Shown: positions 44,638 through 56,400 of the stretch, in pieces
Layout of the letters: each line of letters starts with the position of its first letter
How positions within the stretch are numbered: position 1 is the first letter of the stretch
Source of the DNA: Ancistrus triradiatus
Taxonomy: Eukaryota > Chordata > Actinopteri > Siluriformes > Loricariidae
Assembly: GCA_025084515.1 (NCBI GenBank)
Contig: JAJAGP010000208.1
Span: 186,001 to 250,000, forward strand
Direction of reading: 5' to 3'
Length of the DNA stretch: 64,000 bases
Translations under genes and position numbers: made by a program
The notes under the pieces: model-generated
The model's input: only the letters and a program-made list of their open reading frames with translations
Database searches by the model: none
What the model was told of the DNA's origin: nothing

Positions 44638-47600
44638 ATGTCTGGAGCTAAAGACAGAATGCGCCGCAAGAAAATGAAAAATCAGCCGGCTAATGTGACT
44701 TACTCGTCGCCTGACTGGCAGGACTCGCAGTGGCGTAACGGAGGAGGTTGGTAGAATGAGCCATGCTTATGCACATGTGTGCAGTCCATCAGGTGCGGTG
44801 CCTTTATTCCATTATAAGCTACTGTAATCATGTACAGGTACCAGTTCCGACACAAAGCTTCAGCAGAACACAAGAGTACCGCATAAAGTGCAGCAAGCCA
44901 GCGGCTGGATGAGGAGGTGTCAGGATCCAGCTGTTCCTCAAAGCGAGGTTCTGCCCAAGTACATTACTGGTAGGTTTCCTTCAGCAGTAATATAACCTAA
45001 CATGGAATCTCTGCACCTAAGAAATATAAACAGGGGCAAAAAGAAATGTTAGTATAGCTATATTTAAGAAGTGAACAGCATTCATGGATTATTAGATCTA
45101 TTAAGGCTGTTTTTGGCTTGGTCTGAAATATAACTTCGTTTCTTGTTTTCATTTTGGCATGTTTTGGTCTCACACTGCACAAATGTAAGTTTTTCAGACA
45201 ACAAAACATGTCCCGAGGGGCATGTGAGGACAGGTAGTGCCAGAAACAAGTAATGCATTGATCGCAGAGTATGTGAGTGTAGTGGTGTGGCAGCAATTGT
45301 TCTGTAATCACTCTGCTCCCACGTCACTCCAGCATTTTTTAATGCTCCCCACATGCTAAATAAAATAATAACCTATTACATTGGTTGAGTAACTTTGTAC
45401 ATATATTTTAATGCATTTTGCACTAAAATACGCTATATGCCTACTTTTAGAAATACTAGTTTAAATACTAGCCTCATGCTTCAGACTCGTACGATGACTG
45501 CTGGATATCAGAAGACTCTTTCTGTGCTGGCTGAGCTACTGGGGATGTCTTGACATTTGGGAAAGAAGGGACAGAGTGACTGAATTGTCCTTCCAAACGG
45601 GAATCTGGAAATATTCCAGAGAAATAGAATGAAGCAATAATTATTCCTATTCCAAAACCATTGAAAAGACAAAATATAATTCCTGATATACTGTCCCGTG
45701 GCTCTAACCAGCTGTCTGTGTCAAACAATGGAGAGGATGGGTAACAACCTCCTGGTATGGACAAGTAGTCGTATAAGTAAATATCAATGTGGATTCAGTC
45801 ACAAACACAAGTGTTTAAGTTTATCTCAAACGTATTATGAAACAGGTGGTTCAGAGTTAAAATAAATAATACCCAATCAAACGCACACCAGAACGTGGAG
45901 AACTTCCATTAGAATAGTAACAACAGTTCCCACAAATCAGAGGCATGTTTCCCCAACATCGATGACTATACACAGGCCACATTATTAGGTACACCAACTG
46001 CTGTATTCCAACATCAGACCTCAAACTTCTTATAAAAACACATACAACCAGAGAATGGCAATAAAACTGCACTCATGATATGAAATAGTAATCTCTTCCA
46101 AATCATCCCCTTCTCTAAGGGAAATCCAGATGAAGTAGTGTATAAGCTACAAGATGCATCATGGGGCATACAACATTACGCAAACCTTCACAGTCCTCTG
46201 TAATTAACCGTAATTGTTCTGCTTTCTTTTTCTCGATATTACTGATGCCAAAAGAAGGGTTGATTGAATTTGGTGGTGTTTTTTCCTCTCTGTGAGTGCG
46301 TTCATACATTTTCCATTTATTTGACCAATCTTTCCCCTTCATTGTCTCTTTAATTTTTGTCATTGTAATTTTAATCATTGATTTAAAGAAAGAAGTTTTC
46401 TCTTTACCCTCTTTTGCTAACTGCTCTTTGCATTTCTGCTGCAGCATCACCTTTTGCCAAAGCACGAGCTGCAGAAGTCAGTTCCATGTTGAGAGCAGCA
46501 ACCAAGACGACAGGCAGCTCCCACGTGTTTGGCAGTCTGCCCAAACATATGCGTCGGCGAGCCATGAGCCATAACACCAAACGATTGCCCTGCAGACTAA
46601 GAGAAGTGGCACACAGAATGGTATGAATTATAGCAAACAGTAACTATTTAACAAAACCTTTAACATGTAAAGGTACATGTCATGCATCATCCCTAAATCA
46701 CAGGTCCTCCACAATAGCTGTGCGGATTAGGCCCTTTTTTGTGTGTGTTCGTCATTCTATGTACACAAACAGTTTTTGCTGCAAAAGTGGTAAGATTTAA
46801 TCTTTTCTGTTCATAGACTCTGGTTCCAGTAGTTTTTTCTGGCACATCTTGGACTTATTTTTAAATTTTAAGTTTAGAGACTTGGTAACCTCAAAAGGCT
46901 TTTACCTTCTGCAAATCTTCAGTCATGTTCCTGTTCGATTATACAAGCTTGGTGCTGTTCACTTACTTTGTACAGACTGTGTGTCACTGTCCTTGTGTAC
47001 CTGCACCCGTTTGCCCTGTTCACCATTTTCTCTTTGCACTCTAAACATAAAACACTTCACATTTGCTCATTGAGGCTTGTGTTGTCAGTAGAACTCCCGT
47101 TACCGGCTACCCATACATCCTTCCTTTTAAATGCCCCTTGCCCCTATTTATTTGCTGGTGGTGTTGGTGAACAGGGCAAACAGGTGCAGGTACACAGGGA
47201 CAGTTATTACCACCTTACTTTTTGTAATTTTTCTCTAAATACAGGTGCTCTCTGATTTATGTTGGGAATACCTTCCAGGAAACACATCGCAAGTTGAATA
47301 TATCATAAATCAAGGGGTTTAATATATACTGTATATAAGCTCCCCGGACAAAATAAAAAAAGAGTCACCTTGTGTGTTTAAGGTGGTAATAACTTCAGGC
47401 TTCTGCAAATGGTGTTACACGAGGATGATTGGGCTATAAATACCTGCAGAGTGTGTGATGAGATTCACAGATTGACAACAGGTGGTACAGTGCAGTGAAT
47501 GTTTAGTTTGATGTGTTGAAAATGGGTCACAAAGCAGATGTTAATGATTTTCAAAAAGAACATTTTTTTCCAGAATTGTGGCTGAAAGGTGACGGACAGG

Positions 47601-50600
47601 GACTGCCAGTGTGTTTCACAGCTTGTGAATAAAAATTGCTTCATTTCCTGGCAAGAACTGCCTCAACACAGTTCTTTCAAGGCAGATACTTCACAACCAA
47701 TTTCTGAGAAAACATTCCGCATGGAACTGCATACTATGAAACTATGGAGCAGAGTGGCACTTTCTGCTCATGAAGTTGCCGGTTAGAGTGAGCAAAAATA
47801 CACAAAGATTGGACTGTTCATGACTGGAAATGTTATCTGGTCAGATGAATCTTGTTTTTTCCTGTATGTGAATGATGCTAGGCATTGTGTTCATCAAAAG
47901 ACTTTAGGAAGCCTTCAGTGAGGACTGAGTGCAAGGTGTGGTTCAAACTGGAGGAGGTTCTGTGATGTTCCGGGGGTGTTTTAAATTGTGTGGGAATGGG
48001 TCTTTTGGTTGAGATGACAGTAAATTGGAACCACAATGCCTGTACTGCTGCATGACCAGGTTTTGCTTTTTGCTGATTACCTTACAGGTGACTTGAAATA
48101 ATAGTTAGATTTCTCTTGTATAGTCAATGTGAGACAGTCTCTGACCTCTTATAAAACAGTAGCACCAATTATTCTGGACTTTTTCCCCCAAGATTTTTGT
48201 TAACATGACCACATGCACTGGAGTTACAACTTTGTGCCCTGTTAACGTCAAAGAAGTGGCCAATACTCCTCAAGACTCCAGCTGCACTTACTGATGGCTT
48301 GTATACATGTTTACAACGGGGTATTTTTAGAAGAATCACACAGTAGCATATTAGTTGTATGTAAATACATGTTGGTAGCTGTTAAATACAAGTTGAATAA
48401 TCTTTAAGAAAGTGTCGATTTCATTTTAGTTGTTGGTTACTAAACTAACATCATTATATATTTGGAATAAACCTGATGGACCAGTTTGAGCTGAAATGAA
48501 AAATAAAAAAAAATCACACGTGGGTAATTGCACATCAAACCAACATTTTTGTTTTGTCTGAGATGGTTGGGTTGGTGTGTCTTTGTTAAAATGATAGCTT
48601 ATTGTTGTAATAACTGTTGCATGTGAGTAGATACAGGCTGTGTCTGTTTCATTTGTGGTCTAGATGGAGAAAAGTCAGCAGACGGGTAAGAAAGAGCAGT
48701 CAAAGACCAAAAGTCGAAGTGCCCGCCGTCGCCATGGCAGTTTGCTGCTAGAGTTTAATCGCAGACAGAGGAAGAACAAGTGGTTGGAGACACACATCTG
48801 GCATGCCAAGCGTTTCCACATGCTGAAGAAATGGGGCTACTGCCTTGGAGATCGACCCACATACAAGTCCTACAGAGCCGGCTACAGGGCAATGAGCACC
48901 AGCTGCTTGCTGCAGGTCAGCCTGCTGTGTGTGTGCACACCAGCTGTCTGAGAAAGATTTCAGTAAAAGTTCATCAAACCTGAACGTTTTGTATTATAGC
49001 TCTAACAAACTTTTTTTTCCTTTTTTTGTTCTTTCAGGACCTTTCGTATTACTGTTGCGTGGAGCTCTGTGGACCAGAGGATCAGCTTCTGAATGCACTC
49101 TCTAGGCTTACCAGCAAAGATACAGGTGTGTAGTAGCTGTGCTGTTCTAATATGGAATACAGTGTGCAAAGGGTGAGTCTTCAGAAGGACTTTGCCAACT
49201 ATTAATCCATTTTAGCCAACTATTAGTGTAACAAGTGCCAAAATTAAACTGCTGTTGCCAAATCCAGATGGCATCAGTGAAGCATGTGTGTGTATATGTC
49301 ACTGCAGGCCCAACATTTGCAGCAGCCTTGTGTGTATCAGGGCAACGAGAGGGAAATGTCCTGCTTTATAGGCCTGACCAGTACCCTCACCAGCCTTTGG
49401 GTCCTGCACACTTCCTCTGGAGACCCTGTAGTGCTGAGCAGTCTCACAGACAGCTGTGGATCTGGATACATCCAACTCTAAAGCAGGCAAAGATTTACTA
49501 CCCTTTATCTATCTATTCATAGCAATCTTACTTACAACTGATCCAGTCTTACGATCCAAGCAATTGTGGGGCTTGCTCAAGGACCCAACTGGGGCAGCTT
49601 GGCAGAGGTGGGATATCGTGTACTTTATAGATTGCAGCGTAATGATTTGGTGAGAAATATGAAAAATTTGGAATCAAACGTGAAACAACAGCACTGCTAA
49701 TGGTCAAGTTCATGATTACATGCAACTTCCCAGTCGTGTACAGTTCCATCGACTTCCATTTTCCACAAATGTGGGGAAAATAAGAGAATTCGTAAATATA
49801 ATGCTAGACAAAATATTCAACTGAGATAAAGCAAGCAGAGTACTCAAATTTCTAATCATCATCAAACTAAGAACCCATATCTAAGGACCCGATAATATAA
49901 AAATCCTCATGAATTAGCCCATGTGCTGCCATGGTGTTAAAACCAATCAAGCAAGCAAACAAACAAATATGATGAGGTGGAATTAGTGCGATGACCCCTG
50001 ATTTCCAGGAATTACATTTTGCAGTCATGTCAAAATGAAGTAGAATCTCATAGGAATGTTTCCAACATCTGTTTTGAAGGATCGAGGCTGATTTGAGAGC
50101 AGTGGGTACTCAGTACTACTCAGGGTTAGTATAGTCTTCCTAATAAAATGCTTGGTGTGTGTGTGTTAAAGCACCAAGCCATGAGAAGCCATGCGTTAGT
50201 GTTTGTATGATGGGTGTCTAGGTTTCCTTGATCAGTGATCAGATACATTATTCTCAGGTCACCAAAATGGTGAACAGCCCATGTTAGTTTGTAGTAACCT
50301 CCTCATTTTTCTCAGTTCTGTCAATGCCTTTGTGTCATTTGTCCACTCTTAAAACTGACCTCCAAAAGTTTATATTCGGAATTCTGTATTGGAACTGAAC
50401 TAAATTAAAGACTTGGCACAGTAATAGAGAATTCAGTTCATGTGGTTTTTAGTTTTATGGTGACTGAGCATTGCAATCGGATTATAGAACCAGAACTCTA
50501 ATTGGGTGCATTTGTTTGCATGTTAGGACCTTTTGTCAGAATTGCAGGCAGTGTGCCAGTGTTTTGAGGCAGTGGTTCCAGCTGTTGAAGTGGTCCCATC

Positions 50601-52218
50601 AGAAACTCCTGCAGAACAAGGGCTCACTGCACCTGACCCGTCTGACTCAAGCTCTGGGCCACGATGTACCAGGAAAAAAAGGAAGATGCAAAATGACAGG
50701 AATGCCAAAAGGGTGCTGGGTGATGGCACTCGGCCACTTATGGCTCCTGTTAAATGGAAGTCCTCCCGCACTGAAATAGTGATCAGGTAAGCAGATCGAT
50801 TTATGGAATTATATGCAGTGTTATGCAAATGTTTGGATTCCCCCAAAATTGTGATGTGATGATTTCTTTGATTTGTTGACCTCTGCAGGGAACAACTGAA
50901 AAATGAAATATTTGGGCAATTTTAATGCACCATGTTCTTGATTATTCTACACAACATCGCTAAGGATCTGCAGAAATGTTTAGGTGGTATGCGAGTAGTG
51001 TGACACCTCTACACTGTTGTAGTGTTGGTTGCATAAAATGCTCTACATGTAAGAATCAGTTTCTGAAGTATGCAACACAGCACAAAACTAAAGCCAAAGT
51101 GATATTGGAAGCAAGTGATGTGGTATATTGCAACGAAGTTTAAACTCTGGCTACATTTATCAACGACATGATTAGGGAGAAATGTAACAAATCAAGACAA
51201 GAATTACATAAGTGACTGGTTTGATCTGTGAGGTTTTGGATTTCTGTGGGTGCCAGGAAATGGAAATCAACTAGAGTGAAATGGATTTTATTTAGTATCA
51301 ACAAACTTGGAAATCAATAACCTCACATAGAGCATTATATAGAGCATTGGAGCATTGTCTCAAAGAAACTTTACAATTTTAGATTGTCTCCTAATATCTA
51401 CATCCAATCCCAGATTGAGCAAGCCTAGGGTGACAGTGGACTGACAAACTCCCTAATTGTTATGAGGAAGACCTTGGGAGGACCAAAACTCAAAAAGGGA
51501 CCCAACCGCCGTGGGTGGTGTAGATTGATGAATTAAGAATGAAACTAATTTATCTAAGCCAGTAAGCTCATTGGTCCTTAGTTCAAATAAAATGTAAGTA
51601 TGGCTCCTGGCATTAAGTAGTCCGATACACAGAGTCACTGTAGATCCAGTCCAAAGCAGGAAAGTCCTTGCAGCACTTCCTCCCCCACAACCGGAGGAGG
51701 AGAGAGTTACTGCCCCTCTGGTGTGGCCCGGTAGTTGGGATAGCGATGATGGAGCAGTTTGAGTGAAGCTGAAGATGGATTGAACATCATGTGTGGGGGG
51801 CATGACGGGGTAGACAGCTTGGAGAGAAAAACAAAATGTAAAGTTCAGTCAGTTTTTTGATCATACCCTCCCTTAAGTGTTAATGGCCTGCCCCATGACA
51901 GGTGGGACAGTAACATAGCCTGTGCAGATTTCTAAATTTCTGTTCAATATAATGTCTACAAATAAAAGAAATTTCGTTACCTGACACGGGCATATTTAAG
52001 CTAACATTTTCCTTTTCATACAAAGTTAACAAACCTAACCACAGTCACCAAACTTGGGCCAAGACTGCATTTGAAAACAGTAAGAAATTTTTACTCGTTC
52101 TCGTCCAAACTTTCTTTCTTTACAGTGCATCTCACCATGGATTATTACGCTTTCCGTCTGATTGTCCCCAGTCTCACTTTGGGCTGAGAAGATACTTTTC
52201 CCGGCTTCAGTGTGTGAG
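44638..52218 (+). CDS. POP1: POP1, RNase P/MRP large protein subunit (5' part)
   Basis: Coding exons: 44638-44746, 44838-44969, 46445-46620, 48664-48915, 49038-49125, 49308-49486, 50527-50786 and 52126-52218. Phases agree across the joins, giving about 430 codons of a protein that is about 1,000 residues in other vertebrates; the rest is beyond 64000 or not recognised. Hallmarks are the start 'MSGAKDRMRRKKMKNQPANV', 'PKYITASPFAKARAAEVSSM', 'MRRRAMSHNTKRLP', 'NKWLETHIWHAKRFHMLKKW' and 'DLSYYCCVELCG'. POP1 is the scaffold subunit that binds the RNA of RNase P (pre-tRNA 5' processing) and RNase MRP (rRNA processing) in the nucleus. The basic N-terminal region seen here contains the conserved POP1 domain. 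Oddities are a GC donor after 49486, a disturbed exon at 52126, and Cys where the human protein has Arg in 'KRLPCRL'. Confidence 0.95.
44970..46444 (-). other. Unassigned antisense open frames in POP1 intron
   Basis: Three minus-strand frames follow each other: 46465-46115 (116 codons, K-rich, 'GISNIEKKKAEQLRLITEDC'), 45764-45474 (96 codons), and 45311-44997 (104 codons). The 96-codon frame has a hydrophobic stretch 'IIFCLFNGFGIGIIIASFYF' followed by an acidic Ser-rich end 'QQSSYESEA'; it looks like a single membrane span with a short tail. I do not recognise any of them. They could be exons of a nested antisense gene, TE remnants, or chance. Confidence 0.25.
46621..47330. other. POP1 intron, nothing recognised
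   Basis: T-rich intron sequence. Open frames at 46849-47073 and 46968-47255 (+) have no motif. Confidence 0.4.
47333..48480 (+). mobile_element. Tc1-like transposase relic in POP1 intron
   Basis: Near 47820-47870 a broken plus frame reads 'WKCYLVR' in one frame and 'VIWSDESCFFLYVNDAR' in another, the first catalytic block of Tc1-type transposases (W-S-D-E). Preceding frames around 47520-47790 correspond to the N-terminal region. Many stops; ends not placed. Confidence 0.55.
49515..49640 (-). mobile_element. SINE fragment in POP1 intron
   Basis: Antisense body of the tRNA-derived SINE: ACTTACAACTGATCCAGTCT, CAATTGTGGG and TTGCTCAAGGACCCAACTG, ending near CAGAGGTGGGAT. Head truncated. It begins about 30 bp after the end of the exon at 49486. 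Confidence 0.65.
49641..50526. other. POP1 intron, nothing recognised
   Basis: AT-rich intron. No repeat family recognised; there is a short (GT)n near 50155. Confidence 0.4.
51330..51840 (-). mobile_element. L2/CR1-like LINE 3' end in POP1 intron
   Basis: GAGCATTGTCTCAAAG, TGAGCAAGCCTAGGGTGACA and AAAGGGACCCAACCGCC match the 3' UTR of the family at 11315. The CAAGTCA tail is missing at the left edge and the copy is 5'-truncated. Confidence 0.85.
52126..52218 (+). CDS. POP1: POP1 exon with two frame disturbances
   Basis: Flanked by TTTACAG and GAG|GTGAGC. In the frame dictated by the previous exon it is open but reads unrelated residues at first. One frame over, it reads 'LTMDYYAFRLI', the expected continuation of vertebrate POP1 ('SDLTMEMNRFRLIGP' in human). 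The second half returns to the correct frame ('PQSHFGLRRYFS'). This needs one extra base near 52127-52131 and one missing base near 52166. Confidence 0.7.
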
Positions 52219-53414
52219 GTGAGCCCACCTGTTTATAACTATTCTTGTTGGTTGTTATGACCATGCTAGTGGCTGTTAGTGTTAGTAATGTTGTGATGCT
52301 AAGAAGATTTTTTTGTACTTTTTGTTGTTGATACTGAGAAAATGCTGTAGTATATAATACAGGTTGTGTGCAAATTGTTGTCAGTAGGCGAAGAAATAAA
52401 TTTTTTGGCTCTGTAGGAAGTTGGCATCACTGACATCAAACTGACCTCGACATCAAACCATAACTGAAGTAGGACAGATGCATTATGTAATGGACAGGGG
52501 TAGTGTGAAAATCATTCATTTCAGTGCTTATTGGCTGTGTTATAACAAGGCAGATTTGAGGAAATTTCAGGAAAAGGTACACTCTGTGGTGCCTACCACC
52601 TTAATCTTTTTTAACCTGATAAGTTAAAAGCATATTCTTTCTTACAGAGGTTCCCTGGTAAGCAGTTTAAACTGTATCAAGCCATGCATGGTGAAATTAT
52701 TGACACCTTTCTGTCTACATGGTGATACATATGAAAGCATTGATTTGATCTCATTCAGGAAGTTAAAATGCAAAATGTGCCCAAATACACAAAATCCCAA
52801 ATGGCTCCCTTTCTGTTGGGTGTGGCTCATGGCATGTGTATGGATATTTCTTTTTTAATCTTGGGGATTTCCACATGCCTACCAAATGGGTTATGTGTAG
52901 GTGCAACTGTAGGCCGAGCCCAGTGACTTTTAAAGACATGGGGGTGCTGAGACCCGGGTGAAAGCAGGGGACCAAGTTTCTGTAACTTGGAAAGAGTCAC
53001 AAGCATGGATGTGTTTAACAAAATTCCTCCCCCCCATGGGAACAACCCCAAAAATAACCAAGTCTTATAAAAATTCTGGTACTTGTGCTCTAAAGATAGA
53101 GCTACAGTGTACTAGGTGTATTGAAATAAGAAAGCAATATACAACTACAGATGCACAGTATTTGTGCATGCACATTCTTGCTCATTTGGGGTGAAGTCTT
53201 TACAGTATTTTGTTCAATATAGTGTGAATGTGATGGGTACCGTGTGCTTTTGTGGAAGGGATTGAGGAGTCCTGGTGTAGTGGCCTGAGGAGAATGCTAT
53301 TCCGGTGTCAGGTGGTGTGGCATTTTATGGCTGTCATTCACAGTTTCTGCTTTGAAGGAAAAGCTGGAACAAAGACTAGGGCTGTCACAATTATTACATA
53401 ATCATCTAGTTGCA
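52219..53414. other. POP1 intron, nothing recognised
   Basis: No repeat or exon recognised. Open frames at 52763-53194 lack motifs. Confidence 0.4.
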
Positions 53415-56400
53415 GTCAAGTCAGATTTATTTATATACCTTTTTACGATGGAGCATTGGTTCTCAAAGCAACTTTACAATTTAGATTTCTCCTAATAACT
53501 ACTCCAATCCCAAATTGGGAGCAAGCCTAGGCGACAGTGCAAAGGAAAAACTCCTAGTTTTAGTAGAACCTTGGGAGGACCAGAAGACTTCAAAAAGGGA
53601 CCCAACCCTCTTTTGGGCGGCGTAGATGATAAATCTAAGAGCGAACTAAAGTCATGGAGTCACAGTTCGAATATAATGTGAATATGCACATCGACATTTA
53701 GTGGCCCAGGTAATGTGATAATCTAAGAGCGAAACTACATCATGGAGGTCAAGTTTCGAAAATAAAATGTGAAGTATTCACATCCGACATTAAGTGGCCC
53801 GGGTATGATGGGCTGGAGCTGAATGACGGAAGCAGCTTGAGTGGGATCTCCATCAGATAACATCATGTGTGGCCTGAATCTGTCCGGAACACAGCTTCGA
53901 GGAAAACAGAAATGTAATTAGTTATGATTAAGAGCACATTGTTTTATTAACAATCACTGATGCCAGGTCAAGCACTGATGCCAAGTGTAGCAATGAGACA
54001 TATGCAGCATTATCTATAGCAGCATAGCTAGAAAGCTAAAAGAGGCGAACTGGTAGGGAACACAGCCAAGAGGGATCACATGAGACATGGCACCCCAACG
54101 AGCTGCAAGAAGAACCAACCCAACATCTCTGATCACAATAAGACCTCTTTGACTATGACCCCCAGCTCTGCCCCTATTCTAAGGCAAGGATCAATGAGTC
54201 AAGATCAACGAGGACCCGAGCCTAGTTCAGCCAACCGCTCCCGCTAAGCGGACAAGGCAGGCATCCCAAGACATTACTCCCGACTCCGGCCCCAGTGACC
54301 CAAGCCATGCAACCTGTTCTAAAAAAAAATCTAGTCAAAAGCCTGTGTAAATACGGTAGTCTTTAGCCCTAGACCTTAAAACGTTGGAGGGTGTCCTGAA
54401 TCTCGAACGAAAGTGGGAAGTTTATTAGTCCATATTGGGGGGCCATTTAGAGAAAGCCGTTCCCCCTGCTGTGACTTTTTTAATCTAGGAACTAATGAAG
54501 TTCCTGCACCCTGCTAACGAAGTAGAACAGTTGGATTGTAAAACTCTAAGAGGTTCAACTCATATAAGGTGGGGCCAGGCCAATGTAGAGCTTTATAGTT
54601 ATAATGAAGTATTTTGGTAATCAATGCGGAATTAACTGGTAACCAGTGTAAGTGATTATGAACAGTAGTGATATGATCAAATTTTCTAGTTTCGAGTTAG
54701 CAACTCGGTCCTCTGCATTCTGCTAACTGAAGTTTATTTATAGATTTACTAGAGCATCCAGTAAGTCATGCGTTACATAATCCAACCTTGGAGGTTAATA
54801 AAACGCATGAAATAAGTTTTTCTGCATCATTAAAAGAGAGGATATTTCTATCTAAGTTTAGCGATATTACGTAATTGAACGAAACAATTCGATGATGCTG
54901 CTACTGTGTGCATCAAGTAGAGATCTTAAGTCAAATTGGACCCCTAAGTTTTTTTTTTTACAGACGGACGGGGCAATACTGGACAGCCATCTAGATTTCG
55001 GATAGATGTAGCAACCTGTCTCTCACAGCCTTGGTCCCACTAATAGCAACATCAGTTTTATCTGATTTAAGTCAGAGAAAATTAAAAACATCCAATCTTT
55101 TATGCCTTTAAACAGTCCCTCGATTTTGTTGATTGTAAGGCTGCTTAGGTTTGGCTGATATGTACAGCTGTGATCATCTGCATAGCAGTGGAACTATGCC
55201 ATGTTTTTAAGAATACTGAGGCCCTAGTGGGCAGCATGTACAGAGAGAAATAAAAGCGGGCCAAGCCACTGACCCCTGAGGCCCGCCATACTTCACTTTT
55301 GAGAGGCTTAGATCTTATATTATTTATATGAAACAAACTGGGACCGGCAGTTAAGTAGGATTTAAACTCAAGAAAGTGCTGATCCCTTATACCTACAGTA
55401 ATTTTCTAGTCTGTTTAGTCAAACATCATGATCTATAGTGTCAAATGCTTGCAATCTTAAATCTAAAAGACCAAGAAAAGAACACATCCCTTATCTGAGG
55501 ACATTAACAGTCATTTAGCACCCTACATTAATGCTGTTTCAGTACTATGATGGGCCTGAACCAACTGAAATGTATTGTCATAAATTTCATTCCCTTTGGA
55601 GGTAACTACAGAGCTGCGATAACGGCTTTTTCTAAGATTTTGGACAGAAACGGTATATTATTTGAAATTGGTCTCAATTAGATATCCACACAGGTCCGAT
55701 GGGCTTTTTTAACCATGGTTTGATAACTGCATACTTAAAGGATTTGGGCACATAACCTAAGTAAGGGATGAAGTTACAAGAACTAACACTAGCTCACACG
55801 CCCCACTAACTCCAGCAGCCACCACTATCAAACCAACTACCACCATAACCCACCCCTCACACCACCCCTTCCCACCAAAATCCCCCGATCCTCCTCCAAA
55901 CCCCCCACCATCTACCCCCCCTGCCCCAAAACTCCCCACCCCCCTCAACCCCCGCCCCGTCCCCTCCACCCTACTCCGCCCTACCCGCCCCCCACCCCCC
56001 CCTACCCACCACACCCCCTTCACACAACACACCATCCCCCCCAAACAACCCTACCCTCACCCCCCCCCCTCACCTCACCCCCCCCCCCCCCCACTATCAC
56101 CCCTCCCCCCCACATTACCCCCCACACTCCACCCAACCCACACCCCGACCACCCACCCTACACACCCCCCTCCCCATCCCATCCCAACAACCCCCACGCC
56201 CCCCCCGCTCGACCCTCACAACGCTCGCTAACAGGCGGTCTATTTTGAGACACCGGAATTCTCCCACAGAAACTCCCCCCCCCGTCCCCCTCCCCAACCC
56301 CCCCCCCTCTCCCCCCCCCACACAACCCCCATCCCTCCACCCCTTACCGCCCCCCAACCACAGCCTCCCCCCTACCCCCCCCCCCCCCCCCCCCCCCATC

